Numbered from the stretch's first letter, positions 42,253-53,482 are shown. The stretch is 64,000 nt of DNA from Rhynchopus euleeides (GCA_963210315.1 OY723318.1:1426001-1490000); one strand, 5' to 3'. Numbers and translations are program-made. Notes: generated by a model not told the origin, from the letters alone.

Positions 42253-42676
42253 GTGAATATTCGCGACATTCCACTCCTACAAAGAGTACAGTTGCAAGGC
42301 TTTCGCTCCTCAGTTGGCGAAGCCTGGTGAAGACAAGGCGGAGCTTGGAAAACAAGCGTTCAACAGAAGCAGTGCCCAGCGGAAGGATAGATGCAAGCTG
42401 GAGTAGCCTGCATGTTGCTGGGTACGTGAGAGCGAGGTTTCCCGAGGTAAACCGCTGAATAACCTCCTGCAGATCACGCAGGCCCAACCTCCGAATCTCG
42501 GAACAGACACCCGGGCACTCTTGCAGAAGGGTAGTCTTGTGCGCCTGTGCCCACTTCGGTGGGTGTGCTGGGGCATTGAATTCCGGGCAAGGGTACGCGC
42601 CAGTGATCCCCGGGAGAGGTGCCATGTAGTGGTCAGCGATGTAGCCCAGAGCCTCCTGCACCTGCGTGTCCACCAT
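42253..42676 (-). pseudogene. hAT transposase C-terminal fragment
   Basis: The reverse strand encodes LTYPATCRLLQLASILPLGT followed by ASVERLFSKLRLVFTRLRQL and RSESLATVLFVG. This is the hAT dimerisation domain (conserved P, L.IP.G/SSA..ER.FS, R..L, L..L). About 140 aa; the N-terminal and catalytic parts are absent. It abuts the PIF1 fragment on the right. A remnant of a plain DNA transposon, possibly captured. Confidence 0.75.
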
Positions 42677-42767
42677 GTTGCCGGGAGACGGAATTCGAGA
42701 CTGCTGACGTTATTCTTAGGCTAGCGACGAATACGGGACAGAAGGAGAATGGGGTGTTCGCGTTCCG

Positions 42768-43500
42768 AAGCTGCCCGTGTGTGAAGCACTGGGCCTTCGT
42801 CAGGTCAAGGCCAACCTTCCCCAGCGTCTGCCCCTGCGACTTGTTCACGGTGATTGCAAACGCCAACGCAACAGGGATCTGGAAGCGGAAGAAGGTGAAG
42901 CTGGCCTTCTTCTCGTCCGGCTCGTTACGTGTGCGGGGGATGTTGAACTCCTTCGCAGGGTCATCGATGGCGCAGCACAGCAGGGAGTACTGCGAGGCCT
43001 TCTTCACAATCATTCGGGTTCCGTTGCAGAGACCGCCAGGTGGGTCGAGGTTCTTCAGCAGGATGACGGGACATCCGATCTTCACCTCCAAGTCGTTCAG
43101 CGGGAAGCTGGGGTCGTTGAAGTCATTTGCAACCCCGAGGTCAACCGCACAGTCCTCAGCTACCGTGTTCTTGGCGAGGATGTGAACACTCTCCCCAGGC
43201 ATCTGCTCCAGACAAGCAGCGTTGAGCTCACTCCTCCGGCTGTTTGTCGGTGCCATGATCACCGAGTTCCCCACAACACCCTGCTGCAGCTGAGGAATGG
43301 TGAAGTTGACGAGGTCATCGGGGGTGTAGGGAGACCCTCCCGAGTGGGTTATGATGGGAGGGAGCTGCATCTGGTCCTGTTCGTTGATGTTGATCTGTCC
43401 AGACCCGATGGTGGACAGAAACAGGGCAAAGTCAGCGTTTGTCTGTCTGATCTGCTTGGTCAGCAGGAGCTTCTTCACCTCCTGTGCTGCTGCACCCCAA
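42768..43500 (-). pseudogene. PIF1-like helicase C-terminal fragment (Helitron-type)
   Basis: The reverse strand reads about 245 aa typical of the C-terminal half of PIF1/Helitron helicases: FALFLSTIGSGQ, VIMAPTNSRRSELN, EVKIGCPVILLKNLDPPGGL, CNGTRMIVK, ITVNKSQGQTLGKVGLDLTK and FTHGQL (final motif). The Walker A/B half is missing and the sequence leaves homology just after FTHGQL, before the usual VALSR. Helitron Rep and 5'/3' ends are not visible. The frame is uninterrupted within this segment. Confidence 0.85.
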
Positions 43501-44437
43501 GAAAAATCCGCTTTTTTCCCCGGAAATTTATGCTTTTTTTTTTTTGGGCTGACCGAGTTTTTTTCCGGGTTTGGCTGAAACTCGGTCAGCTGACCGAGTT
43601 TCCCCCCCCAAGCTAAGCCTCTGTTCTGCAGGGGACGGTATGTCAATTATGTCATATTATGACCGGTTTTTTTCTTAGCGGGAGCACTGGGCAAGCAACA
43701 CAACTACCCAACCTACTCACAGCAAATGTCCCCCCTTCTTACTCCGAAGGGGCTGTCAAGACAGCTGCCCGCCAACTGCGGCACACAAACACAAAACCCC
43801 GAGGCTCTTTTGTGAAGTGGACAGAGGCCTTGTTAGCCTGATTCTCCTCCCCTCCCCTCTCTGTGTGTTATCATCCCTGCCTCCACCTCAGCACGGTGCG
43901 GGGCACAGCTTGGCAACGCAGTGGCACAAGCGGGAGGCTGCTGTGCGCTGTCTGCGTTGCATCACATGCAGCTATGCTATAACAAGATTCACGTGTTGTG
44001 TGCGGGTATCGGTTTTTCAGGATCGTGCCCCATCTCTTGAACTAAGTCAGCCCACCCTTCCCGACAATCAGTGCGTGTGGAAACGGGGTCGGGGTTGGGG
44101 TTGGTGGGTGGGTGGGGGCGTCGCGGCCGCCGCGGTCGGGCATGCTGCTTCTTTTGTCTCTGGTGCGGGGGGGTTTTTTTTTGCCAAATGGATGGAGAAG
44201 CTGCTGAACCCACTCTCCCACCACCACCACAACCCCTTGGCCCCTTGCCTTCCCTGAACTCTTCAGCTTTCTCGACACTCCGCGAAGCCCGCGCACAGCT
44301 TTCACAAAGTGCCAGCCTTCGAAGGACACTGCACATGGTGGCAACTGTTTCCTCGCAGCGTGGTCTGAACCCCCCCCCCTTTCACACAACAAGCAGGTGT
44401 GGAGGCACGGACCCTCACCCAGCAATCTGTGCAGCAA
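43501..44437. other. Upstream region of the cyclase-like gene
   Basis: Contains inverted ACTCGGTCAGCTGACCGAGT near 43580, mirrored by ACTCGGTCAG at 42087. Further right there is a pyrimidine tract with AG at 44265-44266 (possible trans-splice acceptor, 172 nt before the ATG). No ORF supported. Confidence 0.4.
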
Positions 44438-46204
44438 ATGGTGACATGGCGCAGTGTCGTCAGCCGGAACGGTGCTGCCGATGCATTCGAGAGCCGCTCC
44501 CGCGAGACGTTGCTGCTCACAGCAATGATCCTGTTAGCCTTAGGGGTCGCTTCTGTCCTGAGGGGACTCTCGGGGGCAGTGCAACTCGGGGTCTTTGCTG
44601 GACTCATGTTAGGCAGCCTCGGTGTGATCATCGTGCTGTGGGGTATCAGCATGAGGAGGTACACACACACCTTCATGGTGTTGTTTGTCATTGTCGCGTC
44701 GATTACTATATGCATGGCTGACATCTACTTCTACCAAGCTGACCTGCAGGTGGCGTGGCCAGCGTTTGTCTGCATCATCGATCTCATCCTGGTGCTGCGT
44801 CTGGACCACCGCTTTGCGACTGGTGTGGTGTGCTTCGTGGTGCTGTGGCTCCTGATCACCTTCGTGGAACGCTTGACACGCTTCGGGCTGTTCGACGTCC
44901 CTCTGACGAATAGCTACGCTGAGCGGAAGGAACACTTCGGCACCATGACACACTGCGACAAGCCTCCTTGCAAAGGTGGGTTTCTTAGATCTGTGACGTA
45001 TCAACTGCACGCTCTGGTGGTCTTCTTGATCGACTTCATCGCAACACGCGGATTCGCACGACAGGTGCTGTCGGAGCAGGCAGCGATGCAGAGCACCATC
45101 GCAACTGTGGAGAAGATTGCGTCGCTGCTGGCAGCCTACGACGTGGACGCCGTGTCACGCATCCTCGGGGACGACAGCCACGTGCTCCCGGAGGCGATGC
45201 GTGCTGCGCTGCTGCATCTGGAGCAGAACCTGCGTGCGTACCGCCCCTACCTCCCCAGGTCCTGCCTCCCGTGCGACCAGTGGGTCGATGACACCGTGGG
45301 CCAACTGCCGAAGGTGGTGCCAGGGGCTGCACCGGGTCTGGACGTGACGTCGTGTAGCTCTGCCGCGAGTGATGCTCTCACATGTGAGTCCTCAGGCGTG
45401 TTACCGAACGTGCAGGTGCTCACGGCGAAGAACATCAGCCTCCTCGGCGTGAACATGAAGGGGTCGAGTGAGCTGCTGCAGGACAGCCTGCCCGCCTTCG
45501 AACAAGCCTTCTCAGCCACCCTCGCTGCCACCCTGCGGTGTGTGGAGCAGCATGCGGGCATCGTCGACCTGTTCGTGGGTGACCGTGTGTGGTGCTCCTT
45601 CAACGCGTCACGGAAGTGCACAGCACACGCCAACTCAGCGCTGCGTGCTGCGAAGGGTGTCGTCTTCGGTGAGCTTCCTGTGCGGACCAATGCCGGTGCA
45701 GTGACGGGCAAAGCACACTGCGGGGACATCGGGTGTGCAGACATGCGGCGCTTCTCGGTGGTCGGTGTGCTGCCTGCACAGGCACACGCGATGGAACGTG
45801 CGGGTTCTGCTGTGGGCCTGCCACTGGTGTGCAACAAGACATGCCAGCAGGACGCAGAAAACGCACACGAGATGCGTCTCGTGCCCTTGCGTGTCGCCAT
45901 CGTGAAGCCTGCGTGCCAGAAGGACGGGGAAGTGCCTCTCGAGGTGGCAGAAGATGCACAGAGTGTGTACGAGGTGCTTGCTGGTGCTGCTGATAATCAG
46001 GAGGTGCGACCTGCACCTCCCGCCGAGTGGATGTATGAACTGAACTACCGCTCTTCCGAGTGGTACAAATACAACGCAGCTGTGTCTGCACACCTGAACG
46101 GGGAGGGCATGGACACTGTCCTCGAGTTGGCGGGTGACAAACATGATGCGTTGTCCGCCACCCTGCAGTCAGGGTCTCGGGAAGCTCTTCGTGTGATGGT
46201 GTGA
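44438..46204 (+). CDS. Six-TM protein with degenerate class III cyclase domain
   Basis: 588 aa. Hydrophobic segments at about 24-43, 48-70, 77-97, 105-120, 124-144 and 176-196 make a six-TM N-terminal half. A helical linker (AMQSTIATVEKIASLL), the NLRAYRPYLP motif (about 255-265) and a cyclase homology domain (about 320-480) follow, with a 100-aa tail. In the domain the first metal Asp is replaced (GVNMKGSS instead of FTDxxxST), GDR of the second metal site is kept, and the base-binding Asp and the Asn/Arg pair are absent, so catalysis is unlikely. It could be a regulatory pseudocyclase that pairs with an active domain (inference). ATG 44438 is the first ATG; the frame upstream has no ATG. 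It is near-identical in blocks to the interrupted copy at 2-1907, which suggests recent duplication or conversion. Confidence 0.8.
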   Translation: MVTWRSVVSRNGAADAFESRSRETLLLTAMILLALGVASVLRGLSGAVQLGVFAGLMLGSLGVIIVLWGISMRRYTHTFMVLFVIVASITICMADIYFYQADLQVAWPAFVCIIDLILVLRLDHRFATGVVCFVVLWLLITFVERLTRFGLFDVPLTNSYAERKEHFGTMTHCDKPPCKGGFLRSVTYQLHALVVFLIDFIATRGFARQVLSEQAAMQSTIATVEKIASLLAAYDVDAVSRILGDDSHVLPEAMRAALLHLEQNLRAYRPYLPRSCLPCDQWVDDTVGQLPKVVPGAAPGLDVTSCSSAASDALTCESSGVLPNVQVLTAKNISLLGVNMKGSSELLQDSLPAFEQAFSATLAATLRCVEQHAGIVDLFVGDRVWCSFNASRKCTAHANSALRAAKGVVFGELPVRTNAGAVTGKAHCGDIGCADMRRFSVVGVLPAQAHAMERAGSAVGLPLVCNKTCQQDAENAHEMRLVPLRVAIVKPACQKDGEVPLEVAEDAQSVYEVLAGAADNQEVRPAPPAEWMYELNYRSSEWYKYNAAVSAHLNGEGMDTVLELAGDKHDALSATLQSGSREALRVMV

Positions 46205-46717
46205 TGTGTCGACCCGCAGTTTCCTGACGACCCTCCTTTCCTTTTGCCAAGACCTGAACATAACATGACCAGGGCCTCTGACATTCCGTGTTCTACACTC
46301 GTCACACACCACCACCACACGTTCATCAGACAAGACACAGCAGGAGGTTTTAGCATTGTGACAGCAAGTCAGAAGCCCTTTCGCGGTGTTTCTCTGCAAA
46401 ATCTAGAGTTGGGTGTGACACTGTGCTAAAAAGTGGGTATTTCTCAGTTTCTTGTCACAGCGAGACGACCCAGTCACACTGTGCGTGCCACGCGCCTTGT
46501 GTTTTGACACAAGGTGAGACGGCTTCACGTGGCGTCGTGTGTGGCCCTGTTCCAATATCAATAATTATGCACAGCTGCGATGGGCACTCTCCTTCCACAT
46601 CACTGTGCGTGCGTGACTCTGCCACGCACTCCCAAACAAGCGAGATGCACCACCCACCCACACCCACACCCACTCCTCTCCTCCCTCCCAGGCAGCCCCC
46701 CTGTGGCCCCCCAGCAC
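46205..46717. other. Intergenic and probable 5' UTR of the TTL gene
   Basis: No separate gene. ACGTTCATCAGACAAGACAC (46318) resembles the leader repeat. A long pyrimidine tract ends in CCCTCCCAG at 46683-46691, a strong splice acceptor that lies downstream of an in-frame ATG at 46580. Confidence 0.45.
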
Positions 46718-49700
46718 ATGCACGCCGCCGTGCGGTGGGAACAGGGCAGCAGCCGCACCGGCCAGCAGCCCCACCACGACGACGCCCACGCCTTGCGCTG
46801 CGTCGGCGTCCCCCACCACCTCCACAGCGCCGCCCTCCTGAGCTCCTCCTCAGGGAGCAGCCGGGGCGCTGCCGCTACCGCTGCTGCAACTCCGAACACC
46901 TCCACCTCCACCCCCAGTCTGTTGTCGCACCAGTCGGCTGGCAGGAGATGGGAGGCGGTGCAGCGTCTGCCGACGCCGGATTGGAGGGAATCGAAGTATG
47001 AGCAGCAGCAGCAGCAACAACAGCATCAAAAATTCCGAAACGAACAGCAGCAGCAGCAGCAGGCGGAAACCCCCTCCTCATGCGAGGATGAGGAGGACGA
47101 GGAAGACGATGCCGGGTCCGACGAAGGCATGCTGTTGGGGCCCAACGCAGAGGGGCCGGCATACCGCCAGCAGCGGCAGCACCACCACCACCACCCCCAG
47201 CAGACAAACAACCCGCAACACCACCACCTCGAGGGGGCGGAGGGTGGAGATCACAACGCCTACGACGACCCCCGGCTCCGCCGCCTGCCTCAGCCGCAGC
47301 ACCGCGAGGGCCTGGGAGAGGGTGGCGTTGGGGGTGCGCCTAGTTGCGCCTCGACCCCACCTCACCCCGGCGGCGCGTCGCCGCCGCCGCGGCAGCGGGT
47401 GGCGGGGGGTGGTGGAGGTGGTGGTGGCTCCGAGGCGAGCCCTGGTGGGCGGCACGCCAGTGTCGGGGGGGCGACGGCGTGCAGCAGCATGGGGAGGGAG
47501 AGGCAGCTGGCCATCGATCTGACGCATTCGCGGCACCCCGTGGTGCGGCGGGCCGCGGCGGCGGCGGGGCTGAGTGTGCTGCGCATGCCCAAGAGGGGGG
47601 CTGGGGTGGATGAGCCCCCCGACATCCCAGCTGCTGACATCGTGTGGCTGGAGACTTCGGTTTCGATCGAAAAGGTGCTGCGCGTCGCGCAGGCGTTTAT
47701 GCAGGTGAACCACTTCGCGGGGATGGACATGATCGGGCGGAAGGTCCCCCTGGTGCAGAACACGCAGCGGCTCGCCCGGTTTCTCCCGGAGGAGTATGGG
47801 AATGTGATGCCCATCGCCTTCACGGAGTTCTCCGATTTCAGCAAATACAGGCAGACGCAGGTGCAGGTCACGAAGAAGGTGCGGAAGGCATACTACATCG
47901 TGAAGCCCAACGGGGGCTGCATGGGGAAGGGAATCTACCTCACATCCAACCCAAGCAGCGAGTGCTTCGAGGGTGCGGTTGTGCAGGAATACCTTGCGAA
48001 CCCTCTTCTGATCGACGGGAGGAAGTTCGACCTGCGGTGCTATGTTCTGGTCCTCTCCGTGACCCCCCCGAGGATTTTTTTCTATGAGGACGGGCTTCTC
48101 CGGCTCTGCTCGGAGCCTTACCAGGCGGTGGATGACACCAACTTCAAGACGAAGTGCATGCATTTATCGAACTACTCCGTTAACAAACGCCACAGCGACT
48201 TCGAGGTGGGGACCGGGGACACGGGGGGGAAGCGCAACTTCGCATTCCTCACGAGGTGGCTTGACGAGAGGGGGCACGACTCCTCCGCCTTCTGGGCCCG
48301 AACCCACGACCTTGTCGTGAAGACTGTCCTCTCCATCGCACCCTCCCTCGCCTCCACCTACGACACGGCATCCTCCCCCGCACGCTCCGACGACGGATTC
48401 TCCTGCTTCGAGCTGCTCGGTTTTGACATCCTCGTCGACTCCTCCCTTAACCCTCTCCTCTGCGAGGTGAACCACAGCCCCAGCCTTGTCACCGATACGC
48501 CCTTCGACGCGGCTATCAAGCAGGCCATGCTGACGGAGGCGTTTGAGCTCATCTCCATCGCAAGGAAATCCACACGCCTCCGCCCCCTCATCAACAGAGA
48601 CTCTGTCGCCGCAGCCCGCAAGGCAGGGGGTGACCAGGAGGCCCTCTCCGTGCTCCTCGGGCTGAAGAAGGTGAAGAGGAAGTCCCTCCGCAGGCGCGAG
48701 TCTGCGGAGGACGCAGCCCTGAAGGTGTTCAGCAGGGTGTACCCCTCACCCGACGCGGAGTCGCATGCGAGGTACCGCAGGATCCTGCAGACGGGGGTCG
48801 CGACGCAGGGCATGGCTGGGAAACGCCCCCCCTCTGCCAGGAGCACGCCGAAGCCGGCGGGGGTGGGCAAGCCGCGCGCCGCAGCGTCAGCAGGAGTATT
48901 CGGAGGAGCCCCCAAAGCAAGGCACGCCCCTGCAGGAGGAGGGGTAGCCGCAGCAGCAGCAGCAGCCCATCCGGCGAAGGGGGTGGTCGCTCCATCCTCC
49001 TCCTCCTACGCAAAGGCGGACCCCGCCCCGCAGAAGCGTGGGGGCGCGGGGGGTGCGGCGCGCGCGGCGAAGGCGCAGCAGCTGCAGCACCCCTCCGACC
49101 CAGCCGCTGCGAAATCCCCTTTGGCGGACAGGGCCCGGAGGAGCCGGAACCGCTCTGCCACAGGGGAGGGGGTGCGGAGCGCGCTTCTGGGGTCGGGAGG
49201 CTCGTCGGAGGACCCTGGCGGGCACCACGGGGTGGGTAGGCGGGGTGGCAGTGGCAGTGTGGCCCCGGCGTCGCCGCCTCGCCACGCCCCGCTCGCGCGG
49301 CATGCGAAGCGCGGGGGCGCGGCGGGGTGGACGGGGCAGCAGGGGGTGGCGCCATCAGAGCAGCAGCAGCAGCAGCACATGTTCCGCTCCAAGTCTGCCG
49401 GGGTGGCGGCTGTGCCTGCCGACGGGGGTGGGCTGCGCTTCGGGAAGCCGGCCCCACAGGCGGGGCCCCCATCACCCCCGGTGCAGCCGTATGCCTTTGC
49501 GGCGGAGGAGGGGCAGCGGGGCGGTGGTGGTGGTGGTGGTGGTGTGCAGGGGCATTTTCCTGCCGGAGCAGCAGCCAGGAGGTACACCGGGCGGTCTAAC
49601 AGCAACAGCCGCGGCGTGGAGAATGGCGGCAGCGCTGCGCAGCAGCGCGTTGTGAGGGAGAGGCTTGCCTTGGGTGGCACCGCTGCTGTGGCGCAGTCCG

Positions 49701-49867
49701 CCCCGCCGCCGCCGCCACCCGTGGTGGCTGGAGGTGCCGGTGTGGTGGTGGCGTCGCGTCCCGAGAGGAGTAATATCAGGGTGTTGACGTCCCTCGCCGC
49801 GGCGGCGAAGGTGTACCAGCAAGCGCAGGTCGTGCGGCCCAAGCGTGGGTCGGGTGGTGCGATGTGA
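46718..49867 (+). CDS. Tubulin-tyrosine-ligase-like (TTLL) protein, probable glutamylase/glycylase
   Basis: 1049 aa if started at ATG 46718; ATG 46580 in the same frame would add 46 aa but lies before the splice-acceptor-like site at 46690. The N-terminal 300 residues are low complexity (two polyQ runs, poly-His, poly-Gly, Asp/Glu block). The TTL domain spans about 310-625: YYIVKPNGGCMGKGIYL (about 393-409, nucleotide binding), VVQEYLANPLLIDGRKFDLR, HLSNYSVNK, and FELLGFDILVD followed by CEVNHSPSL (about 563-585, metal/nucleotide-binding acidic residues). TTLL enzymes ligate Glu, Gly or Tyr to tubulin tails in cilia and the cytoskeleton; the short motifs do not settle the amino acid used. The C-terminal 350 residues are Ala/Gly/Pro/Gln-rich and disordered. 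One uninterrupted frame. Confidence 0.9.
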   Translation: MHAAVRWEQGSSRTGQQPHHDDAHALRCVGVPHHLHSAALLSSSSGSSRGAAATAAATPNTSTSTPSLLSHQSAGRRWEAVQRLPTPDWRESKYEQQQQQQQHQKFRNEQQQQQQAETPSSCEDEEDEEDDAGSDEGMLLGPNAEGPAYRQQRQHHHHHPQQTNNPQHHHLEGAEGGDHNAYDDPRLRRLPQPQHREGLGEGGVGGAPSCASTPPHPGGASPPPRQRVAGGGGGGGGSEASPGGRHASVGGATACSSMGRERQLAIDLTHSRHPVVRRAAAAAGLSVLRMPKRGAGVDEPPDIPAADIVWLETSVSIEKVLRVAQAFMQVNHFAGMDMIGRKVPLVQNTQRLARFLPEEYGNVMPIAFTEFSDFSKYRQTQVQVTKKVRKAYYIVKPNGGCMGKGIYLTSNPSSECFEGAVVQEYLANPLLIDGRKFDLRCYVLVLSVTPPRIFFYEDGLLRLCSEPYQAVDDTNFKTKCMHLSNYSVNKRHSDFEVGTGDTGGKRNFAFLTRWLDERGHDSSAFWARTHDLVVKTVLSIAPSLASTYDTASSPARSDDGFSCFELLGFDILVDSSLNPLLCEVNHSPSLVTDTPFDAAIKQAMLTEAFELISIARKSTRLRPLINRDSVAAARKAGGDQEALSVLLGLKKVKRKSLRRRESAEDAALKVFSRVYPSPDAESHARYRRILQTGVATQGMAGKRPPSARSTPKPAGVGKPRAAASAGVFGGAPKARHAPAGGGVAAAAAAAHPAKGVVAPSSSSYAKADPAPQKRGGAGGAARAAKAQQLQHPSDPAAAKSPLADRARRSRNRSATGEGVRSALLGSGGSSEDPGGHHGVGRRGGSGSVAPASPPRHAPLARHAKRGGAAGWTGQQGVAPSEQQQQQHMFRSKSAGVAAVPADGGGLRFGKPAPQAGPPSPPVQPYAFAAEEGQRGGGGGGGGVQGHFPAGAAARRYTGRSNSNSRGVENGGSAAQQRVVRERLALGGTAAVAQSAPPPPPPVVAGGAGVVVASRPERSNIRVLTSLAAAAKVYQQAQVVRPKRGSGGAM

Positions 49868-50270
49868 AAGAGGGGGAGGAGGAGGGGGGGGTCTCAAAGG
49901 CATGCAGGGGTGGGGGGGATAGGATTGACAGGGGGTGTTGTGGGGCTTTATATGGGGGGGGGGGGCCCGGGGGGGGGGGGAACACCTTTCGGCTTGTTTT
50001 GTTTTCTAATAGAAGTATCGGAGGGGGTGGGGGTGGTGGGATTTTGGATGATTATGTATCTGCTGCACCCCGCTCAGGGTTGGTATCGTCCAGCCCCGCC
50101 CGTTGTTCAGGGAGGGGGGGGTGGGGGGGGTATTTTTTCGGTATTTCAGCTTCCGTTCTAACACAAACACCCGATGTCATCGCAGGATTCACTGTCACCA
50201 CCACTTCCGTATCACGCCTCCCGTACTTCCCTGTCGGGTGGTGAGTCAGCTTTATCCCTTTTTCTTGGGT
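49868..50270. other. 3' flank of the TTL gene, no gene seen
   Basis: G-rich with runs of 7-10 G; no ORF or repeat recognised. Confidence 0.4.
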
Positions 50271-50574
50271 TATTTACGATAATGCCCTGTTTTTTTTGAA
50301 AGTTTCGCGATAATGCCACTTTTCAAAAAGTGGCATTTTCGCGAAAAAAAAGTGGCATTATCCATGGTTTGACAGAATTCTGACAGAAAAATGCCCAGAA
50401 TTTCCAGATTTTTAAAATCTGCAGAATCTGAGAAATTCTGTAGAATTCTGCAGATTCTGAGAATTCTGACAGATTCTGTCAGATTCTGGGGAATTCTGAG
50501 AATTCTGAGAATTCTGCCAGTGGCTTGTGGCCAACTAGCAGCAGCCTGGTATGACAGGGTAGTCATACACAGGC

Positions 50575-51225
50575 TATGTACAGGGTCGGCCTCGTCCTGG
50601 ACCAGTCGTAGGCTTATGCTACTGTTGGTTCTCAGGACTGGCCACCACTGCGCGGGTCAATTTTTTGAAAAGGGGGCCTTGACCAAAGGCAAACAGTTTT
50701 TGAGTTCTTGCACCACTTCATCTCGGGACTACTCTGATTGGATTCCTCGGATTCGTCGACACACTGTTTCAGAACTGTGCACTTCTCCATCCACACCGGC
50801 ATCGGGTCACCCGCTGAATGCCGTGAGGGCCGAAGCCCAGGGTCAGATTTCGGTACAAGGCGATTAACAGGTCGTTGAGAGGTTCGCAAGTTTAAATGTA
50901 CCTACAAAAGCTTCATGTACCCGTGATAGGGATTTAGTCATTGCTATAGGTGAAGATCAGAGCCCAGGCGGGATGTAAGACAGGGTGTCGCAGATGCAAC
51001 AATGTCTCCAGAGCCACTTTGTATGCCTTTGTTCGGGATGCCCCTTCACCTGTCGCGCTTAGGTTCCGTCCAAGTTCGCCGATTCCAGTGCTTCAAGAGA
51101 GCACACAGTTCCTTCCCAGTAGTCTTCATCCTCGGTTCCGAATCATCGCAGTCCCTCGAATCCATGGTGCAGAACTAAATTCTCGAAAGGTGGTCAATGT
51201 TTTGAAAGGGGCCCGTGACCAGCGG
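50575..51225 (+). repeat. ~650-bp conserved non-coding block, diverged copy
   Basis: Shares islands with 17440-18117 and 54850-55519: TTGACCAAAGGCAAA, GCACCACTTCATCTC, CTGTTTCAGAACTGT, GAGCCCAGGCGGG, ACAGTTCCTTCCCAGTAG and GCAGTCCCTCGAATCCATGG. Sequence between islands is strongly diverged, while order and spacing are kept. Confidence 0.7.
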
Positions 51226-52196
51226 AAATTGGAATTTTTGACCCAAACCTGCAAGTGTACTGTTGTTTAACGTTGTCCAAAGCCCCTTGTGGTGTGACAG
51301 TATATTCGTTATGTGAATATCTGTCACATGGCTATGTCAACACAGACACAGGCAAGCTGGGGAGGCGTCGCGTCCGTCGAAAAGATCATTTCTGCACAAC
51401 TACCGGCATCGCAGCTACGGTAGAAGTGACTGACCCTGTTCTTGTAATCTTGACGCTGGAAAATTCCATTCGGAAATACCAAACACATCCACTGAAAGTG
51501 GATGGAATGGGCGTCAAGACCGTGATTTTTGGGGGAGTGGACTGCCCTGTATCGTGAACCCGCTGAGGGTACAAAATACAGAACAGGGAGGCACAGGTGC
51601 AGCACAACACAGGCAGGCAGGCAGGAAACAATGGGTGCAGGTCAGACAAAATGTTCGGTGTCAATCGGCTTGGTTTGGTTTGTAGGGATGATGCGGAACA
51701 CACAACCCGCACCCAACCTCCAGATTCAGCCACTGTACCCATTTTCAACCTCCAGCCTGACGTACAAGACGACCAGGCCGTGACGGACACTGTGTTGCCT
51801 AAAAGGCGTTGTTCTCACGGAGTATAGACGCAGTTCGTCCTCACACCTCAGCAAGATACTCACCCTAACTCACCTAAAAAGGGTGGGAAACAGCAAGGTT
51901 TGGTAAACATCGTTCTTCTCAGCAGGTTGGCACAATTCATCCACACACGTTGTTTCGCTTCCTAACGCATACATTGTCGTACCAGAGGGGGAAGCTCTTC
52001 AGTGCAGTCCCTCCGCATGTGTGGATTAACGGCCTCTGTGGTTAAAAATCACACAGTTTGTCTAGACATCGCTTCAAGAATTCCGTACACCATAATCACC
52101 GTGACTTCTGTTTAAGTGAGTAGCTGGCTAAGGGGGGTGTCGCTAGTCACCCGTCCCGAAGGACTGCTGCCCTTATCCTTTTTTGGGGGGATTTCC
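51226..52196. other. Interior of the 6.4-kb element, no gene recognised
   Basis: Short ORFs only (up to about 135 aa), without motifs. Confidence 0.35.
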
Positions 52197-52420
52197 CTCG
52201 AAAAATACTACGAGAAACACTTGGCCTCGATGATGTGAGTGTTGCATTCAATGCCATTGAACGTTTAAAAGACAAGGCGTTGTGTGTGCGCCAAACCCGG
52301 ATGAACAAACCTCACGTGGTTTGGCTGATGAAGCTTGGTGTGAATGTGCGCACAGTCATAACAACAAGGCAAGGTAGATTGTGTTTGTCACCCAAAGCGC
52401 TGCCAACTATCTTTTTCACT
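52197..52420 (-). repeat. U-unit right end plus cyclase-leader repeat copy
   Basis: 52197-52250 is an inverted copy of the U1/U2 right end (AATACTACGAGAAACACTTG). 52276-52420 is an inverted, near-identical copy of 36785-36900 continuing into CCAAACCCGGATGAACAAAC, the leader found before the adenylate cyclase start at 61143. Confidence 0.65.
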
Positions 52421-52422
52421 GT

Positions 52423-52531
52423 GGGGGTCTCTTCGCTACGGGATGGTCGTCAGTGCACCTCGGTGTATTTGCTGTTGAAATAGTGAAAACTGACGAAGAT
52501 TGACGAAGAATAACGACCAGCGAAGACCCCC
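52423..52531 (+). mobile_element. MITE-2 copy a (TIR GGGGGTCTCTTCGCTACGGG, TSD TGT)
   Basis: 109 bp ending CCAGCGAAGACCCCC. TGT lies on both sides (52420-52422, 52533-52535, one T between). The related undisturbed site at 36.79 kb reads CACTGTGACAAGC (reverse strand), supporting a 3-bp duplication. The TIR shares the G5...TTCGCTAC design with MITE-1. Confidence 0.75.
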
Positions 52532-53482
52532 TTGTGACAACCTTCTTGTGTGTGGTTTTGTCCCCCAAAAAGAGAACTCGTCCAGCCAGTGGGTCGTAAC
52601 AAGCGACACTCACATCTTCCCATTTTGTAATTTTGCGAACACTTCACACGCCCGGCAGGCTGGTGGGGTGTTCTGCGTTCGAAGAAGTTCGACTGTCGTT
52701 GCACCGTCACACCCCACTCACCCATCCCACCCCGCCACCAGAGATCACACTCCAGAAGATGGGTTGCCCCTTTGCGGTGGTTTGAATGGTGGTGTCGAAA
52801 GCGATTCGCGCAAGATACTGAACGACGCACAACACTTTTCACCCAGAAAAGGGGGGATTTGCCCTTCAATGAAAACCTGCCACACAGCCACTTAGGCCTT
52901 GCGATGCTCAAGTGCCGGTTGGACCCCTATGTCCTTCAGGCCCCAAAGCAGGCAACGATATGGGATCAACCTCACAGGGGTGAACAACAGGGTGAACAAG
53001 GCACGGGTTTTAGTCTGATGACACACTGCAACCTCAAGGTGACTGGCGACACCTCTCCTACAGTCTGCGGCACGCTGCCGTGGCGACAAGGCTTCCTGAC
53101 ATGGGAGATCGCTGCGTGGATCAACGTGGCACCACCCGTGTGCTCGGCAGGTTGTTTCGGCACCTGCTTTCTCCGTGTCATGCTTTTCGTGAGCGTGTCA
53201 GGGATGTTGGCACACGCTGGGGAGGGTTTCACATGATGACATAACGTACATCAGAAGCACACACCCACGTGGCGCTGTCCTTGGCAGGACTTTGAAGTGC
53301 CGCCTTGATATCCTTGTTGGATAGAACCCTCATATCACACCCTCACTCAGCTGACGAAAACCGACCCTCGGGGCCAGTCTGCGATACCAGCACGCGAACC
53401 CAAATTGCAATGCGAAAACCTGAGATTTCTGGCTGATTTGGCCATGTACCCAGGTCCTCAGGAGCTAGATATTCGCGGGCCC
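52532..53482. other. Interior of the 6.4-kb element, no confident gene
   Basis: A 154-aa ORF (52772-53236, +) has no recognised motif and no start context; left unannotated. Confidence 0.3.

Noticed and set aside
47078-48163. 361-aa reverse-strand ORF
   Set aside because: Antisense of the TTL-domain gene.
52772-53236. 154-aa ORF in the 6.4-kb element
   Set aside because: Mixed composition, no motif, no acceptor or start context; not enough to call a gene.
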